48,298 nucleotides of DNA, from positions 1 through 48,298 of the forward strand of contig MGZJ01000025.1 of the NCBI GenBank assembly GCA_001802645.1, in the 5' to 3' direction. The stretch comes from Geobacteraceae bacterium GWC2_53_11. GTDB taxonomy: Bacteria > Desulfobacterota > Desulfuromonadia > Geobacterales > Pseudopelobacteraceae. Of the stretch, positions 18,486 through 29,000 are shown in pieces. The position numbers were made by a program, and so were the translations under genes. Each line of letters opens with the position of its first letter. The stretch's first letter is position 1. The notes below the pieces were generated by a model. That model made no database searches, was not told where the DNA came from, and worked only from the letters and a program-made list of their open reading frames with translations.

Positions 18486-19574
18486 CTACAGATTCGCTAT
18501 TATTGCTGCGCCCATTTCTTTTGTGTTAACCAGTTTTTCGCCGGCGATTTTCTGATAAATGTCAGCGGTGCGATATCCCTGATCCAGTACCTTGGCAACC
18601 GCATTGTCAAGAGCATCGGCGGCGTCCAGCATGCCGAAGGAAAATTTGAGCATCATCGCAGCTGAAAGAATCTGGGCGATCGGATTGGCAATCCCCTGGC
18701 CGGCAATATCCGGTGCAGAGCCGCCTGATGGTTCATACATGCCGAAGGTGCCCTCTGCCAGCGAGGCGGAAGGGAGCATGCCCAGCGAACCGGTCAGCAT
18801 GGCGGCTTCGTCGGAGAGGATATCGCCGAACATGTTTTCGCACAGAATGACATCAAACTGTTTCGGCCACTTGACCAGCTGCATGGCGGCATTATCGACA
18901 TACATATGGGACAGTTCAACGTCCGGGTACTCCTTGGCAATGCCGATAACAATCTCGCGCCACAGTACCGACGATGACAGTACGTTGGCCTTGTCTATGG
19001 AACAGACCTTCTTGCCCCGTTTTTGGGCAGCCTGAAAAGCAACATGGGTAATGCGCTCAATCTCGGGGACGCTGTAACGCATGGTGTCAACGCCAACCCG
19101 CTCGCGCCCGACCCCTTCGATCCCTTTCGGCTGGGAGAAGTAGATGCCGCCGGTCAGCTCGCGGATAACAAGAATATTGAAACCGCCGCCGATGACCTCT
19201 TCCTTGAGCGATGATGCACCGGTCAACGAAGGGAAAATAATGGCGGGACGCAGGTTGGCATACAGGCCGAAGATTTTGCGAAGCGGCAGCAGGGCCCCGC
19301 GTTCCGGCTGTTCATCAGGGGGAAGCGTTTCCCATTTCGGGCCGCCAACCGAACCGAACAGAATTGCGTCGGAAGCCTTGCAGATATCAATCGTGCTCTG
19401 CGGCAGAGCTTTCCCTTCGTTATCGATACCTGCTCCCCCGACGTTGGCAGGGGTGCGGGTAAAGGTCACGTCATATTTCTTCTCAACGGCATCAAGAACA
19501 TTAAGGGCTTCGGCCATTACTTCAGGGCCGATACCATCGCCAGCAAGAACCGCTATTTTATACGTTGCACTCAT
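18486..19574 (-). CDS. 3-Isopropylmalate dehydrogenase
   Basis: 362 residues. It catalyses the oxidative decarboxylation of 3-isopropylmalate in leucine synthesis. Seen: GDGIGPEV at 12-19, FGSVGGPKW, a central arginine-rich substrate site, VDNAAMQLV, and [20 protein letters not shown] followed by the NAD-binding HGSAPDIAG-type segment, here [11 protein letters not shown]. The ribosome site GGAGGAATT precedes the ATG. Followed by asd. Confidence 0.95.
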   Translation of the reverse strand: MSATYKIAVLAGDGIGPEVMAEALNVLDAVEKKYDVTFTRTPANVGGAGIDNEGKALPQSTIDICKASDAILFGSVGGPKWETLPPDEQPERGALLPLRKIFGLYANLRPAIIFPSLTGASSLKEEVIGGGFNILVIRELTGGIYFSQPKGIEGVGRERVGVDTMRYSVPEIERITHVAFQAAQKRGKKVCSIDKANVLSSSVLWREIVIGIAKEYPDVELSHMYVDNAAMQLVKWPKQFDVILCENMFGDILSDEAAMLTGSLGMLPSASLAEGTFGMYEPSGGSAPDIAGQGIANPIAQILSAAMMLKFSFGMLDAADALDNAVAKVLDQGYRTADIYQKIAGEKLVNTKEMGAAIIANL

Positions 19575-19744
19575 AATTCCTCCAAAGTTTCATATCAGAA
19601 TAACAATCTTCCTATAATAATTTTTGCGGTACGCTTTTGTCAAACTAAAAGCATAGCTAACCGGCCTGTTTTTCCTATAGTTTGCCGTAATCCGGAACCA
19701 GTCTCCAGGTATCCCGATCTGCCACCGTTACAACATCATACGTG

Positions 19745-19773
19745 TTGAATAACATTCATTTATCCCGTACAAT
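19745..19773 (+). promoter_or_regulatory. Probable sigma-70 promoter of the two-partner secretion operon
   Basis: TTGAAT (19745-19750), 17-bp spacer, TACAAT (19768-19773). Transcription would begin near 19780, which supports the GTG start at 19811 of the first gene. Confidence 0.6.
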
Positions 19774-19810
19774 GGCGCCACTTTTAGTAAGGCACGTGAA
19801 GGGGTCTCCT

Positions 19811-21226
19811 GTGAGCAATCTGCTATTAATTACTGACGTTGCGCGGCTGCGAAAAATTTTCGGCAGGCTTACCGATGACAAAAACATCCGGCTCCGGGTT
19901 GTTAACAACCTGGAAAAAGGAGGCGAGGAGATCGCCATCGAGAAGCCGGATGTCGTCTTTGTCCAGACTCACCTGTCAGGCCTTTCAGCCGATATTCTCC
20001 TTATGCACCTGAAAAAACAACTGGGACGTAAACGGTCACGTTTCGTACTGCTGGCATCTCCTGCACAGACAACTGACGCGGTTCTGAAACAGTACCAGGG
20101 GTGGCTCGACACTTCGGCAGAAGACAGCAAGCTGCTGTCGGAACTGCAGCAGCTGCTCGGGGCTTTGCTGAGCAAGCCAAAGAAGATCGAGGATTCCGTC
20201 CCGCCGGAACCGGCTGCCTCAATAGAAAGCCCTTCTCAACCAGTCAGCAATGCAGAGCATACAGGACTTCTCGACACTCCTCCGGCTCCGGAGGTTGCTG
20301 CACCACCATCGACCGGCTCTGAGCTGCAACTCCACGTTGCCGCTCCGGCGACAGCCGAACCATCACTGGAAGAACAAGGCATCACCTATGCTCCACGGCA
20401 ACGCTTAAAGGTCTATTCCGAATTCAACAGTTCTTTTGACAGCGCGGTCAGCAGCACACCCGAACCTGAAACCCTTGATCAGGCAACCCCCGCACTGTCC
20501 CACGATTGGGATGCAGAAGATATTGACACCGTGGAAACAAAACCGGCCCGTTCAAAAAGGGGCACATTTTTGCTCTGGCTGGCACCGGTTATTATCGCAG
20601 TCGTTGTCATTACCTATATGCAGCAGCGAAGCCCTTCTGCAAAGCCGGATTCGGCCACCGCCAAAACGGCACCAACAGACGTTGCGAAACCGGCTGCACC
20701 TGCTCCGGCTCTACCGGCAGCAACTCCTGCAAAAACACCGGCTGTCGCAGCCGCCGCACCTCCTGCCGCCCCTCAGGAACAGGACCGCATGAGTGACAAA
20801 GCCGTACTGAGCGCCATCGCCGAGAGCCGCGGGGCAAAGACTCCGGTTCCTGCAGCATCTTCCGGAGCGCGGCCGACAACCCTGCCGGATTTTATTCCCC
20901 GTTATGGCATGGACAAGCCGTTCAGCGCCGCCAATCCGGGCTGGGAACGATACAAGGGACAGGTTACCGAATTCAAGGTGCTGCGCGAGGCCCAGGCTAT
21001 CAAAGCCATTCAGGTGATTGACCGGGGCGGTAATGGAGTTCCGGAATCGTTTATGAAAGGCGTGCTGCGTCAGGTAACCCAAAAACCGGTCATCAGCGTC
21101 GAAACTTCAGAGAAAAAAGACGGGTATGAGATTCAGCGAGGCCGGATAGCGGACGGTATCAAGGTGGTTTTTTATCGCGACGAGAATGGCGGAAAGCTGC
21201 GGGCATTTGTACTAACGTGGCAATGA
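19811..21226 (+). CDS. Membrane-anchored degenerate receiver-domain protein in the two-partner secretion operon
   Basis: 471 residues, no named family recognised. The first 115 residues have a receiver-like pattern (SNLLLITDVARLRKIF, KPDVVFVQTHLSG, FVLLASPAQTTDAVL), but the phospho-acceptor Asp position is occupied by Q/T, so it should not be phosphorylated there. A long Pro/Ala-rich linker (about 120-245) leads to one membrane helix (about 251-271: LLWLAPVIIAVVVITY). A second Pro/Ala stretch follows, then a folded C-terminal domain (about 360-471) that would lie in the periplasm. The GTG start at 19811 follows AAGGGGTCTCCT; the longer frame starts before the predicted promoter. Its stop overlaps an ATG of the tpsB frame (ATGA at 21223-21226). 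A role in controlling or energising secretion of the downstream exoprotein is inferred from position only. Confidence 0.72.
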   Translation: MSNLLLITDVARLRKIFGRLTDDKNIRLRVVNNLEKGGEEIAIEKPDVVFVQTHLSGLSADILLMHLKKQLGRKRSRFVLLASPAQTTDAVLKQYQGWLDTSAEDSKLLSELQQLLGALLSKPKKIEDSVPPEPAASIESPSQPVSNAEHTGLLDTPPAPEVAAPPSTGSELQLHVAAPATAEPSLEEQGITYAPRQRLKVYSEFNSSFDSAVSSTPEPETLDQATPALSHDWDAEDIDTVETKPARSKRGTFLLWLAPVIIAVVVITYMQQRSPSAKPDSATAKTAPTDVAKPAAPAPALPAATPAKTPAVAAAAPPAAPQEQDRMSDKAVLSAIAESRGAKTPVPAASSGARPTTLPDFIPRYGMDKPFSAANPGWERYKGQVTEFKVLREAQAIKAIQVIDRGGNGVPESFMKGVLRQVTQKPVISVETSEKKDGYEIQRGRIADGIKVVFYRDENGGKLRAFVLTWQ

Positions 21227-21240
21227 ATTCAGGACACCAC

Positions 21241-23049
21241 ATGACGCGTCTTTTATGGATAACCTGCATGCGGCCACAGCTTATTGCGGGTACTGTGGCT
21301 CTATCACTGCTCGCACTGTCATGCTCGTACAGCACGTCCTTTGCAGCAGAAGGGGCCGGTGAAATTCTTCAGCAAATGGAAAAAACCGGTAAGAGCCATG
21401 ATCCGGTCGAAAAGCTGCCAGCGGTAATCGAAAATGAAACCCCGGAACCGGCCACGCCGAAACAGCCGTCCGGCAGAAAGATTTTTGTCCGGAAATTCCG
21501 CCTGGAAGGAAATACCCTGATCAGCGAGAAAGAGCTCCTGTCAGGTATTGACCTGGGCGATGGCAAGGAACTGACGCTCGACGAAATAAAAAGCGTCGCG
21601 TACATGATTACGGCACAATACCGCAGGAAGGGCTTTATTATCGTCAATGCCTATGTGCCGTCACAAAGCATATTTGACGGCGCGGTACTGACAAAAAGCG
21701 CTCAAGGGTACCAGACGGTAAACGCTTTTGGAACCGTCCTGATCAAGGTAATTGAAGGCAAGGTAGGAACCATTTCCGTATCCGGCAACACCCGTTACCG
21801 CAGCGCGTTCATTAAAAGATATCTCGAAACGGTCAGAAGCGACCCATCGTTGAAGGTAGAGACGCTGGAAAAAGAGTTGCTGCTCCTGAACGACTATCCC
21901 TTCCTGTCGGTAAAAACAACACTAATAGCGGGAAATGAACCGGGCACGACAGATATCCATGCAACCGCCTCCGATGGCAAGTACCCCCTGTTCGGCTCTG
22001 TTGCCTATGACAACTTCGGCGAAAAGGCAACCAGCAAAAATCGCCTCTCTGCTCAGCTGAATATTGGCAACACTATCACCAGTGGCGATCTGGTCCGATT
22101 GAACGGCATTATCGGAATTGACGACCTGAGTCTGAGCAGGCTTGCCTATGGCCGGGCAGAATACAGCGTGCCGGTGGGGGGCTTGGGAACGCAAGTGGGC
22201 GCCTACTATTCCAACACCGTCTATTCCGCTGAGGGGCTCGACTCGCTCGCTCTCTTGGAACTGAAAGGCAGCGCAACCGTTGCCGGCATGTATGCAACCC
22301 ACCCCGTTCTGAAGAAATTCGACAAATCCCTGGTTGTCAGAGTGGGGGGCGAATACATTTCGCTCTCTGACGAGTTGCTGAAAAACATCCAGGACAAGGA
22401 CGAAATACGCAAGATCACGACGGGAATATCGTACGAATCACTTGATACATTCAAGGGTAGAAATTTCGTCAATTTCAGCTATGCGAGAGGCCTTGGCGGT
22501 TTTCTTGGCGGCACCACAAGTGGAACTAATCCCGGCCCCAGCTATGCCGGCGCTGACGACTCCTTCGACAAACTCAATCTGGATGCCACGAGAATACAAA
22601 AACTACCGGGATACAACCTTCTGGTTGCCCGGGGAGCCTTCCAGTATTCACCGGACCGCCTGTTTTCGGCAGAGCGGTTGCAGCTCGGCGGCATGGGGTC
22701 GGTGCGGGGATTCGGAGCATCCATGAAGAGCGGCGATAGCGGATACGTACTGTCGCTTGAACTCGTATCATCACCGCTGTTTCCGGAAACGATGATATTC
22801 AATCAGAAGACCGGCGACACAATTAAATTGGCCCTCTTCACCGACTGCGGCGGAGCAATCAACACAAATCACCAACCCTCGGAGTTTACATCGACCTTTC
22901 TGTCAAGCATCGGGGCAGGGATACGGTTGTATGGCGGCAGCATGTTCACCTTCAAACTGGATTGGGCAATTCCCGGCGCACAGGACTCCTATAACAGCTT
23001 CAGCTTGAGTGACAGCAGGGTTTATGTCCAGTCGGCGGTTTCTTTCTGA
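21241..23049 (+). CDS. TpsB outer-membrane transporter (ShlB/FhaC/HecB family)
   Basis: 602 residues from the chosen start. It exports the partner TpsA across the outer membrane. After the signal peptide (to about residue 35), POTRA-type domains (about 75-240) begin KIFVRKFRLEGNTLISEKELL and continue through VIEGKVGTISVSGNTRY. The 16-strand barrel follows, with the conserved VRGF motif of the pore-lid loop L6 (GMGSVRGFGASM, about residue 487) and a C-terminal Phe (AVSF) as outer-membrane barrels have. The ATG at 21241 has AGGA eight bases upstream. ATG 21223 overlaps the previous stop and GTG 21217 is also possible. Next to tpsA with 39 bp between. Confidence 0.92.
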   Translation: MTRLLWITCMRPQLIAGTVALSLLALSCSYSTSFAAEGAGEILQQMEKTGKSHDPVEKLPAVIENETPEPATPKQPSGRKIFVRKFRLEGNTLISEKELLSGIDLGDGKELTLDEIKSVAYMITAQYRRKGFIIVNAYVPSQSIFDGAVLTKSAQGYQTVNAFGTVLIKVIEGKVGTISVSGNTRYRSAFIKRYLETVRSDPSLKVETLEKELLLLNDYPFLSVKTTLIAGNEPGTTDIHATASDGKYPLFGSVAYDNFGEKATSKNRLSAQLNIGNTITSGDLVRLNGIIGIDDLSLSRLAYGRAEYSVPVGGLGTQVGAYYSNTVYSAEGLDSLALLELKGSATVAGMYATHPVLKKFDKSLVVRVGGEYISLSDELLKNIQDKDEIRKITTGISYESLDTFKGRNFVNFSYARGLGGFLGGTTSGTNPGPSYAGADDSFDKLNLDATRIQKLPGYNLLVARGAFQYSPDRLFSAERLQLGGMGSVRGFGASMKSGDSGYVLSLELVSSPLFPETMIFNQKTGDTIKLALFTDCGGAINTNHQPSEFTSTFLSSIGAGIRLYGGSMFTFKLDWAIPGAQDSYNSFSLSDSRVYVQSAVSF

Positions 23050-23088
23050 CGCATCTGCCCGCACCTGCTTGAGATTCAGGGGGAACTC

Positions 23089-26000
23089 ATGAAACAACAT
23101 CGCACGGCTTCAAAAACAATTCATGCCGGTTCGGCAGCAGGCACGCTGTTTCTGTTAGCCGTTCTGACCGTTACCTCTTCTCATGCCTTGCCGCAGAGCG
23201 GCACCGTCGTCGCCGGATCGGCAACCATTTCACAACCAAGCAGCACCAGCCTGAATATTGTCCAGTCCTCCGGCAACGCCATTATAAATTGGCAGGGGTA
23301 TAGTATCGGCGCCGCTGAATCGGTTACCTATGTTCAGCCGAGCAGCAATTCGATTGTCTTGAACCGGGTTACCGGAGTAGATCCCACAAGCATCTTTGGT
23401 CGTCTTTCGGGAAACGGCCAGGTATGGGTGATCAATCCCAACGGCCTGCTGGTCGGCTCCGGTGCAACTGTTCAGACCGGCGGCTTCCTCGCATCAACCA
23501 TGAACATCTCTAATGACAGCTTCATGTCAGGCAAATATGCCTTCACAAACACGCCGGGCTCCCGGGCGTCAATCGTCAATGATGGCGCCATCCAGACTGC
23601 CGACGGCGGATACGTGCTGCTCTCGGCACCCTCGGTGATAAATTCCGGTTCGATTATTGCGAACAAAGGAAAGGTTCATCTCGCTTCGGGCGACGTGATC
23701 ACATTCAGTATCGACAACGGCAGCCTCATCAACGTGGCGGTAAGCGGCGACGTGGCCGCGGAAGCGCGGGGCATCACCAACAACGGAAAGATCACCGCCG
23801 ACGGCGGGCAGGTCGTGCTGACCGCCAGGGTTGCCGGCGACGCGCTCAGAAATGTCGTAAATAACGTAGGGCTCATTGAAGCACACTCCATTATCGAAAA
23901 AGACGGCATCATCATTCTTGACGGCGGCGACCACGGGATTACGGCAAACAGTGGGACAGTGGATGCCTCGGGGAAAAACACCGGCGAAACCGGCGGTTCC
24001 GTAACCATACTCGGCAGCAAGGTGGGGCTTTTCGCCGGTTCCCTGGTGGATGTATCAGGTGACGCCGGAGGCGGAACGGCTTTGATCGGCGGCAATTTCC
24101 ACGGGGCAGGACCGGAGAAAAACGCCGCCATGACCTACGTCGAAAAGGATGCCGTCGTAAAAGCCGATGCGCTTGGCAGCGGCAATGGCGGTTCGGTGGC
24201 GGTATGGTCGGACGACGCCACCCGCTATTTCGGCACCATCTCCGCAAAAGGCGGGGTGCGGGGGGGAGATGGCGGTTTTGTCGAGATATCGGGCAAGCAT
24301 TCCCTCACCTATGCGGGACTCGCCAACCTTGAGGCATCACGGGGAACAACCGGGATGCTGCTGCTTGACCCGGATGAGATCACCATCGTCCATGGTTCCA
24401 TCGATACCAACATCACCGTCACCGGCGCAGGCCCTTTTGCAGATACCAGTAGTTCCGGAAGCGGCTCGTTTCTTTCCGACAGTACGATCAACAGCCAGCT
24501 CGGCACGGCAAACGTCACCGTCACCACATCAACAGAAAGCATTACCTCCAATACCGACGTGGTTATCGATACCAACAGCAAGACACTGACACTGGACTCC
24601 GCCAAAAACATTACGCTGGGCGGCACATTTAACGATGCCGGTTCATTGGGCGCTCTGAACCTGAACATCGGGCAGGCCGGTACCGGCGGAACAATGGCTT
24701 TCTCCAGCGGAGCCGTTATCAAGACACATACGGTGAGCATCACCGGCGGCAGCGGCAGCGATACACTGACAGGACAAAATGCGGCCAATACCTGGAACAT
24801 CACGGCACCCAACACCGTGACCCTCAACGGCATGAACGCAACCGGCATAGAATCACTTGTTGGCGGCTCGGCTTCGGACACCTTTTCCCTCGGCTCCGGA
24901 GTATCTACCTTTAACGGTTCGATTTCCGGTGGCAGTGGCGCTAATTCACTTGCCGCAACCAACGGAGTTAATACCTGGCAATTATCTGCTGCAAACAGCG
25001 GAGCGATGAACAGCACCACGGTTTTTTCCGGGATTTCCAATCTGGCTGGCGGTTCGGGGGCTGACACCTTCACGCTGGGCGCAAACGTAACCAGCTTCAA
25101 CGGTTCGATAGCAGGCGGTGGCGGCTCCGATACACTTGCAGTAACGGACGGAACCAATGGCTGGAAGAGCACCGGACTTAACGCCGGTATACTGAACACA
25201 ACGACCACGTTCTCGACCATAACCAACGTGAAGGGGGGCGCCGGCACAGACACTTTGACCGGACAAAATGCGGCCAATTCCTGGAGCATCACGGGCGCCA
25301 ATGCAGTAACGCTTGACGGCATGAAAGCAACGGGGATAGATATTTTGGCGGGTGGTTCGGGCGCCGATACCTTCACATTGGGGTCAGGGGTGTCATTATT
25401 TTCCGGCTCAATTGCCGGTGGCAGCGGTGTCAATTCGTTAGTAACTACCAATGGCCTCAACTCATGGCAAATAACCGGTGCAAATGCCGGTACAGTGAAC
25501 GCTACGACTAACTTTTCAGGAATCGCAAATTTGACCGGTGGTACCGGCTCGGACATTTTTACCTTAGGTGCGGGCGTCCTGACATTCAGCGGATCAATTG
25601 CCGGCGGCGGCGGTGTCGATACGGTGGCAGCGACCGACGGCGTCAATGCCTGGAGTATCACAGGTGTCAACGCAGCGACGCTCAACGGGATGACCGCCAC
25701 CGGGATTGAAGCGTTGGTCGGCGGTTCAGGGATTGATGAGTTCACAGTGGGCTCGGGAATATCAACATTTAATGGTTCAATTACCGGTGGTGGCGGCACG
25801 GATACTCTGGCAGCCACTAACGGAACCAATGACTGGCTGATAACCAGCCCCTCTGCCGGAACGCTGAACGGAACCACCTCTTTTTCCGGCATCTCCCTTT
25901 TGGTCGGAAGTTCCGGTGTGGATACACTAACCGGTTCCAATCAAACGTATACCTTGGATGACAGCACTGCAAACACGGGGAGCAACGGCCCCGTTACCTG

Positions 26001-29000
26001 GATCTCAATCGAGAGCCTGACCGACACCGGAGCAGGCGTTTTTAAGTTCGGAAAAGCGGGCAGTGTCACCGGAAATATTTCCGCAAACAGCGGCACGTTG
26101 GACTATACCGGTCACACTTCGGCAATCAAGGTGAATCTAGCCGGCAGCGCAGGTACAACTACCGGCATAGGTGGCACTTGGGACGGCATTACTACAGTGA
26201 TCGGCAGCGCAAATTCAAACGACACGGTTACCGGTTTCAACCAGATTTACACGCTGGATAACTCGATAGCAAATATGGGGAGCAACGACACGGTGACGTG
26301 GTCGTCAATCGAAAATCTGACCGACACCGGCACTACCGGCAGCTTCAATATGGGGACTGGCGGCAGTGTCTCTGGAAATATCGATGGCGGTACGAGCGGC
26401 ACACTCGACTACGGAAGTTACGGAACGAGCATCACGCTAAACCTTAGTGGTAGCGGCACGACCGGCATTGGCGGCACCTGGAAAGGCATCACCAATGTGG
26501 CCGGAAATCCAAACAACATTGATACCGTTATCGGCGCAAACACGACCTACAGCCTGACCGGTGTTAATGCGGGTAACAGCGGCAGTGTCTTCTGGACATG
26601 GATTGAGAAAATCACCGATACCGGTAACGGTACGCTATCAACAACCGGCAGCCAAAGATATACCCTGACCGGTTCAAATGCAGGATTCGTCATGGCACTT
26701 CTTCCCGATGGTTTTACCGGCATCGGCAATCTGACCGACACCGGCGCGGCCAGTTTCAGGTTCGGGGCAAATGGCGGTGTGAGCGGCAACATTTCCGCAG
26801 TAAACGGTACACTGGACTATTCGGCAGGGATTGCGGGACCGGTGGCAGTCGATCTGACGGCGAAAACCGGCACCGGCATCGGCATGAACTGGAGCGGTAT
26901 CACAACCATTATCGGCAGCCCGGCGTCGGGCACGATGAGCGGGACCAATGCAACATATAACCTTACGTCAGCCAACACCGGCAACAGCGATGGTGTCTCC
27001 TGGACATCGTTTGAGAACCTGCAGGATTCCGGTGCAGGCATCTTCAGGTTTGAATCAAACGGCAGCGTTACCGGCAACATTTCCGCTCTGAACGGCACGC
27101 TGGACTATTCGGCGGGGATTACCGGACCGGTGGCGGTGAACCTGACGGCAAAGACCGGCACCGGCATCGGCGGCATCTGGGACGGAATCACCACCATAGC
27201 CGGCAGTTCCGCCCCTGACACGATGGGCGGGATCGATGCAACATACCATCTGACCGCTGCCGACGCAGGAAACAGTGATGGTGTTTCCTGGACATCATTT
27301 GAAAGAATTGCCGACACCGGCCTCGGCACCGTAATGACAACCGGGGGACAGGCGTATGAGCTGACCGGCGGCAATAGCGGCACCGTAGCGGCACTGCTGC
27401 CGGGAGGCTTCTCCGGGATCGGGAGCCTGGCCGATTCGGGCGCAGGTTCATTCAATTTTGGTGCAAACGGGAGCATTTCCGGCAACATTTCCGCACAGGA
27501 CGGCAAGCTGGACTATTCTGAGATAGCAGGGCCTGTCTCTGTCGATCTGGCGGCACAAACAGCCACCGGCATCGGCGGCACCTGGAGCGGCATCTCAGCG
27601 ATTACCGGCAGTGCGGCATCAGACACCCTTACCTCGTCCGGAGCAACGTACCATCTTACTGCTGCCAACACCGGTAACAGTGGAGACGTCTCCTGGACAT
27701 CGTTTGAAAATCTGTATGATACCGGGGCGGGCAACTTTGGATTTGCTCCGGGCGGGTCCATAACCGGCAACATTACCGCTGTAGACGGCACCCTTGACTA
27801 TTCGGCCCGCAGCGAGGCAGTAACGATCAATCTACTGACACAGAAGGGCTCCGGCATCGAAGGCGTCTGGAACGGCATCACCGCGTTGATCGGCAGCTCC
27901 GCTTCCGATACCATTGCCTCAACCGGGGCAACATACAATCTGACCGATGCCTCTGCCGGTAACAGCGGCGCGGTCTCCTGGTCATCGTTCGAGAAAATTG
28001 TCGACGCGGGCACCGGCGCAATCACAACAGGCGGTGGACAGACACACACCCTGAGCGGCACGAACAGCGGTAACGTAGCAACACTGTTGCCGGACGGATT
28101 TACCGGGATAGGAAACCTGACTGATTTTGATGCGGGCATCTTCCGGTTCGGTGCAAACGGCAGCATCACCGGCAACATTACCGCAGTGAACGGCACGCTG
28201 GATTATTCAGCCGGGATTGCGGGACCCGTAATGCTTGATCTGACGGCACAAACATCCACAGGCATTGGCGGTACCTGGAGCGGTATCTCGATGGTAACCG
28301 GCAGTTCCCATACCTCCGATACCGTTACCGGAATCAGCCAGTCATTCACGTTGACCGGCAGTGACGCGGGAAGCAACGGGAGTGTAAGCTGGACATCGTT
28401 TGAAAACATCACCGGCTCGGGAACAAATTCATACATCGGTGCAGGCGGGTCTCTCTCCGGATCGATCATTGATACCGGCTCTTCCACCACCCTGCAAGGG
28501 AATATCCAGACCGGCGGCGATCAGATCTATACCGGCGCGGTAACGCTTGCCGACGCAACAGCGCTGACTTCCACCGGCTCCGGCGCTATCACCTTTGCCG
28601 GAACGCTCGACAGTGACGCCACACCCCGTGACCTGACCATCGGCACTTACGGGGCGACAACCTTCGGCGGCCTCGTTGGCGCATCTCCCCTGAACAGCCT
28701 CACCATAAACGCCGGAGGCACAACCTCCATCAATGGCGGCTCTATTACGACAAGCGGCGCTGCCGGTCAGGTGTTCAGCAACGATGTCGTACTTGGCGCC
28801 GACACCACCCTGAGCAGCGGTTCCGGTGTAATCGCCTTTACCGGCGCTCTGGACGGTTCCCAAGCTCTCACGCTGTCGGCCGGCACGGGTGACATCTCCT
28901 TGAGCGGCGCTGTCGGAGCCGTAACCCGCCTGAACGGGTTCACAATAACAAGCGCCGAAAACGTAGCTATCGCCACTATTGCCGCCGCCAGCCTGACTCA

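Noticed and set aside
17632-18555. 307-codon plus-strand frame
   Set aside because: Antisense to asd and the end of leuB, both of which are clearly real.
24309-25940. 543-codon minus-strand frame and several similar ones antisense to tpsA
   Set aside because: Pro/Val/Ser-rich low-complexity translation that mirrors the tpsA repeats and codon bias; no start signals.
24862-28435. Possible CRISPR-like array
   Set aside because: The repeats are in-frame protein repeats with a 186-bp or longer period and conserved spacers; no cas genes.
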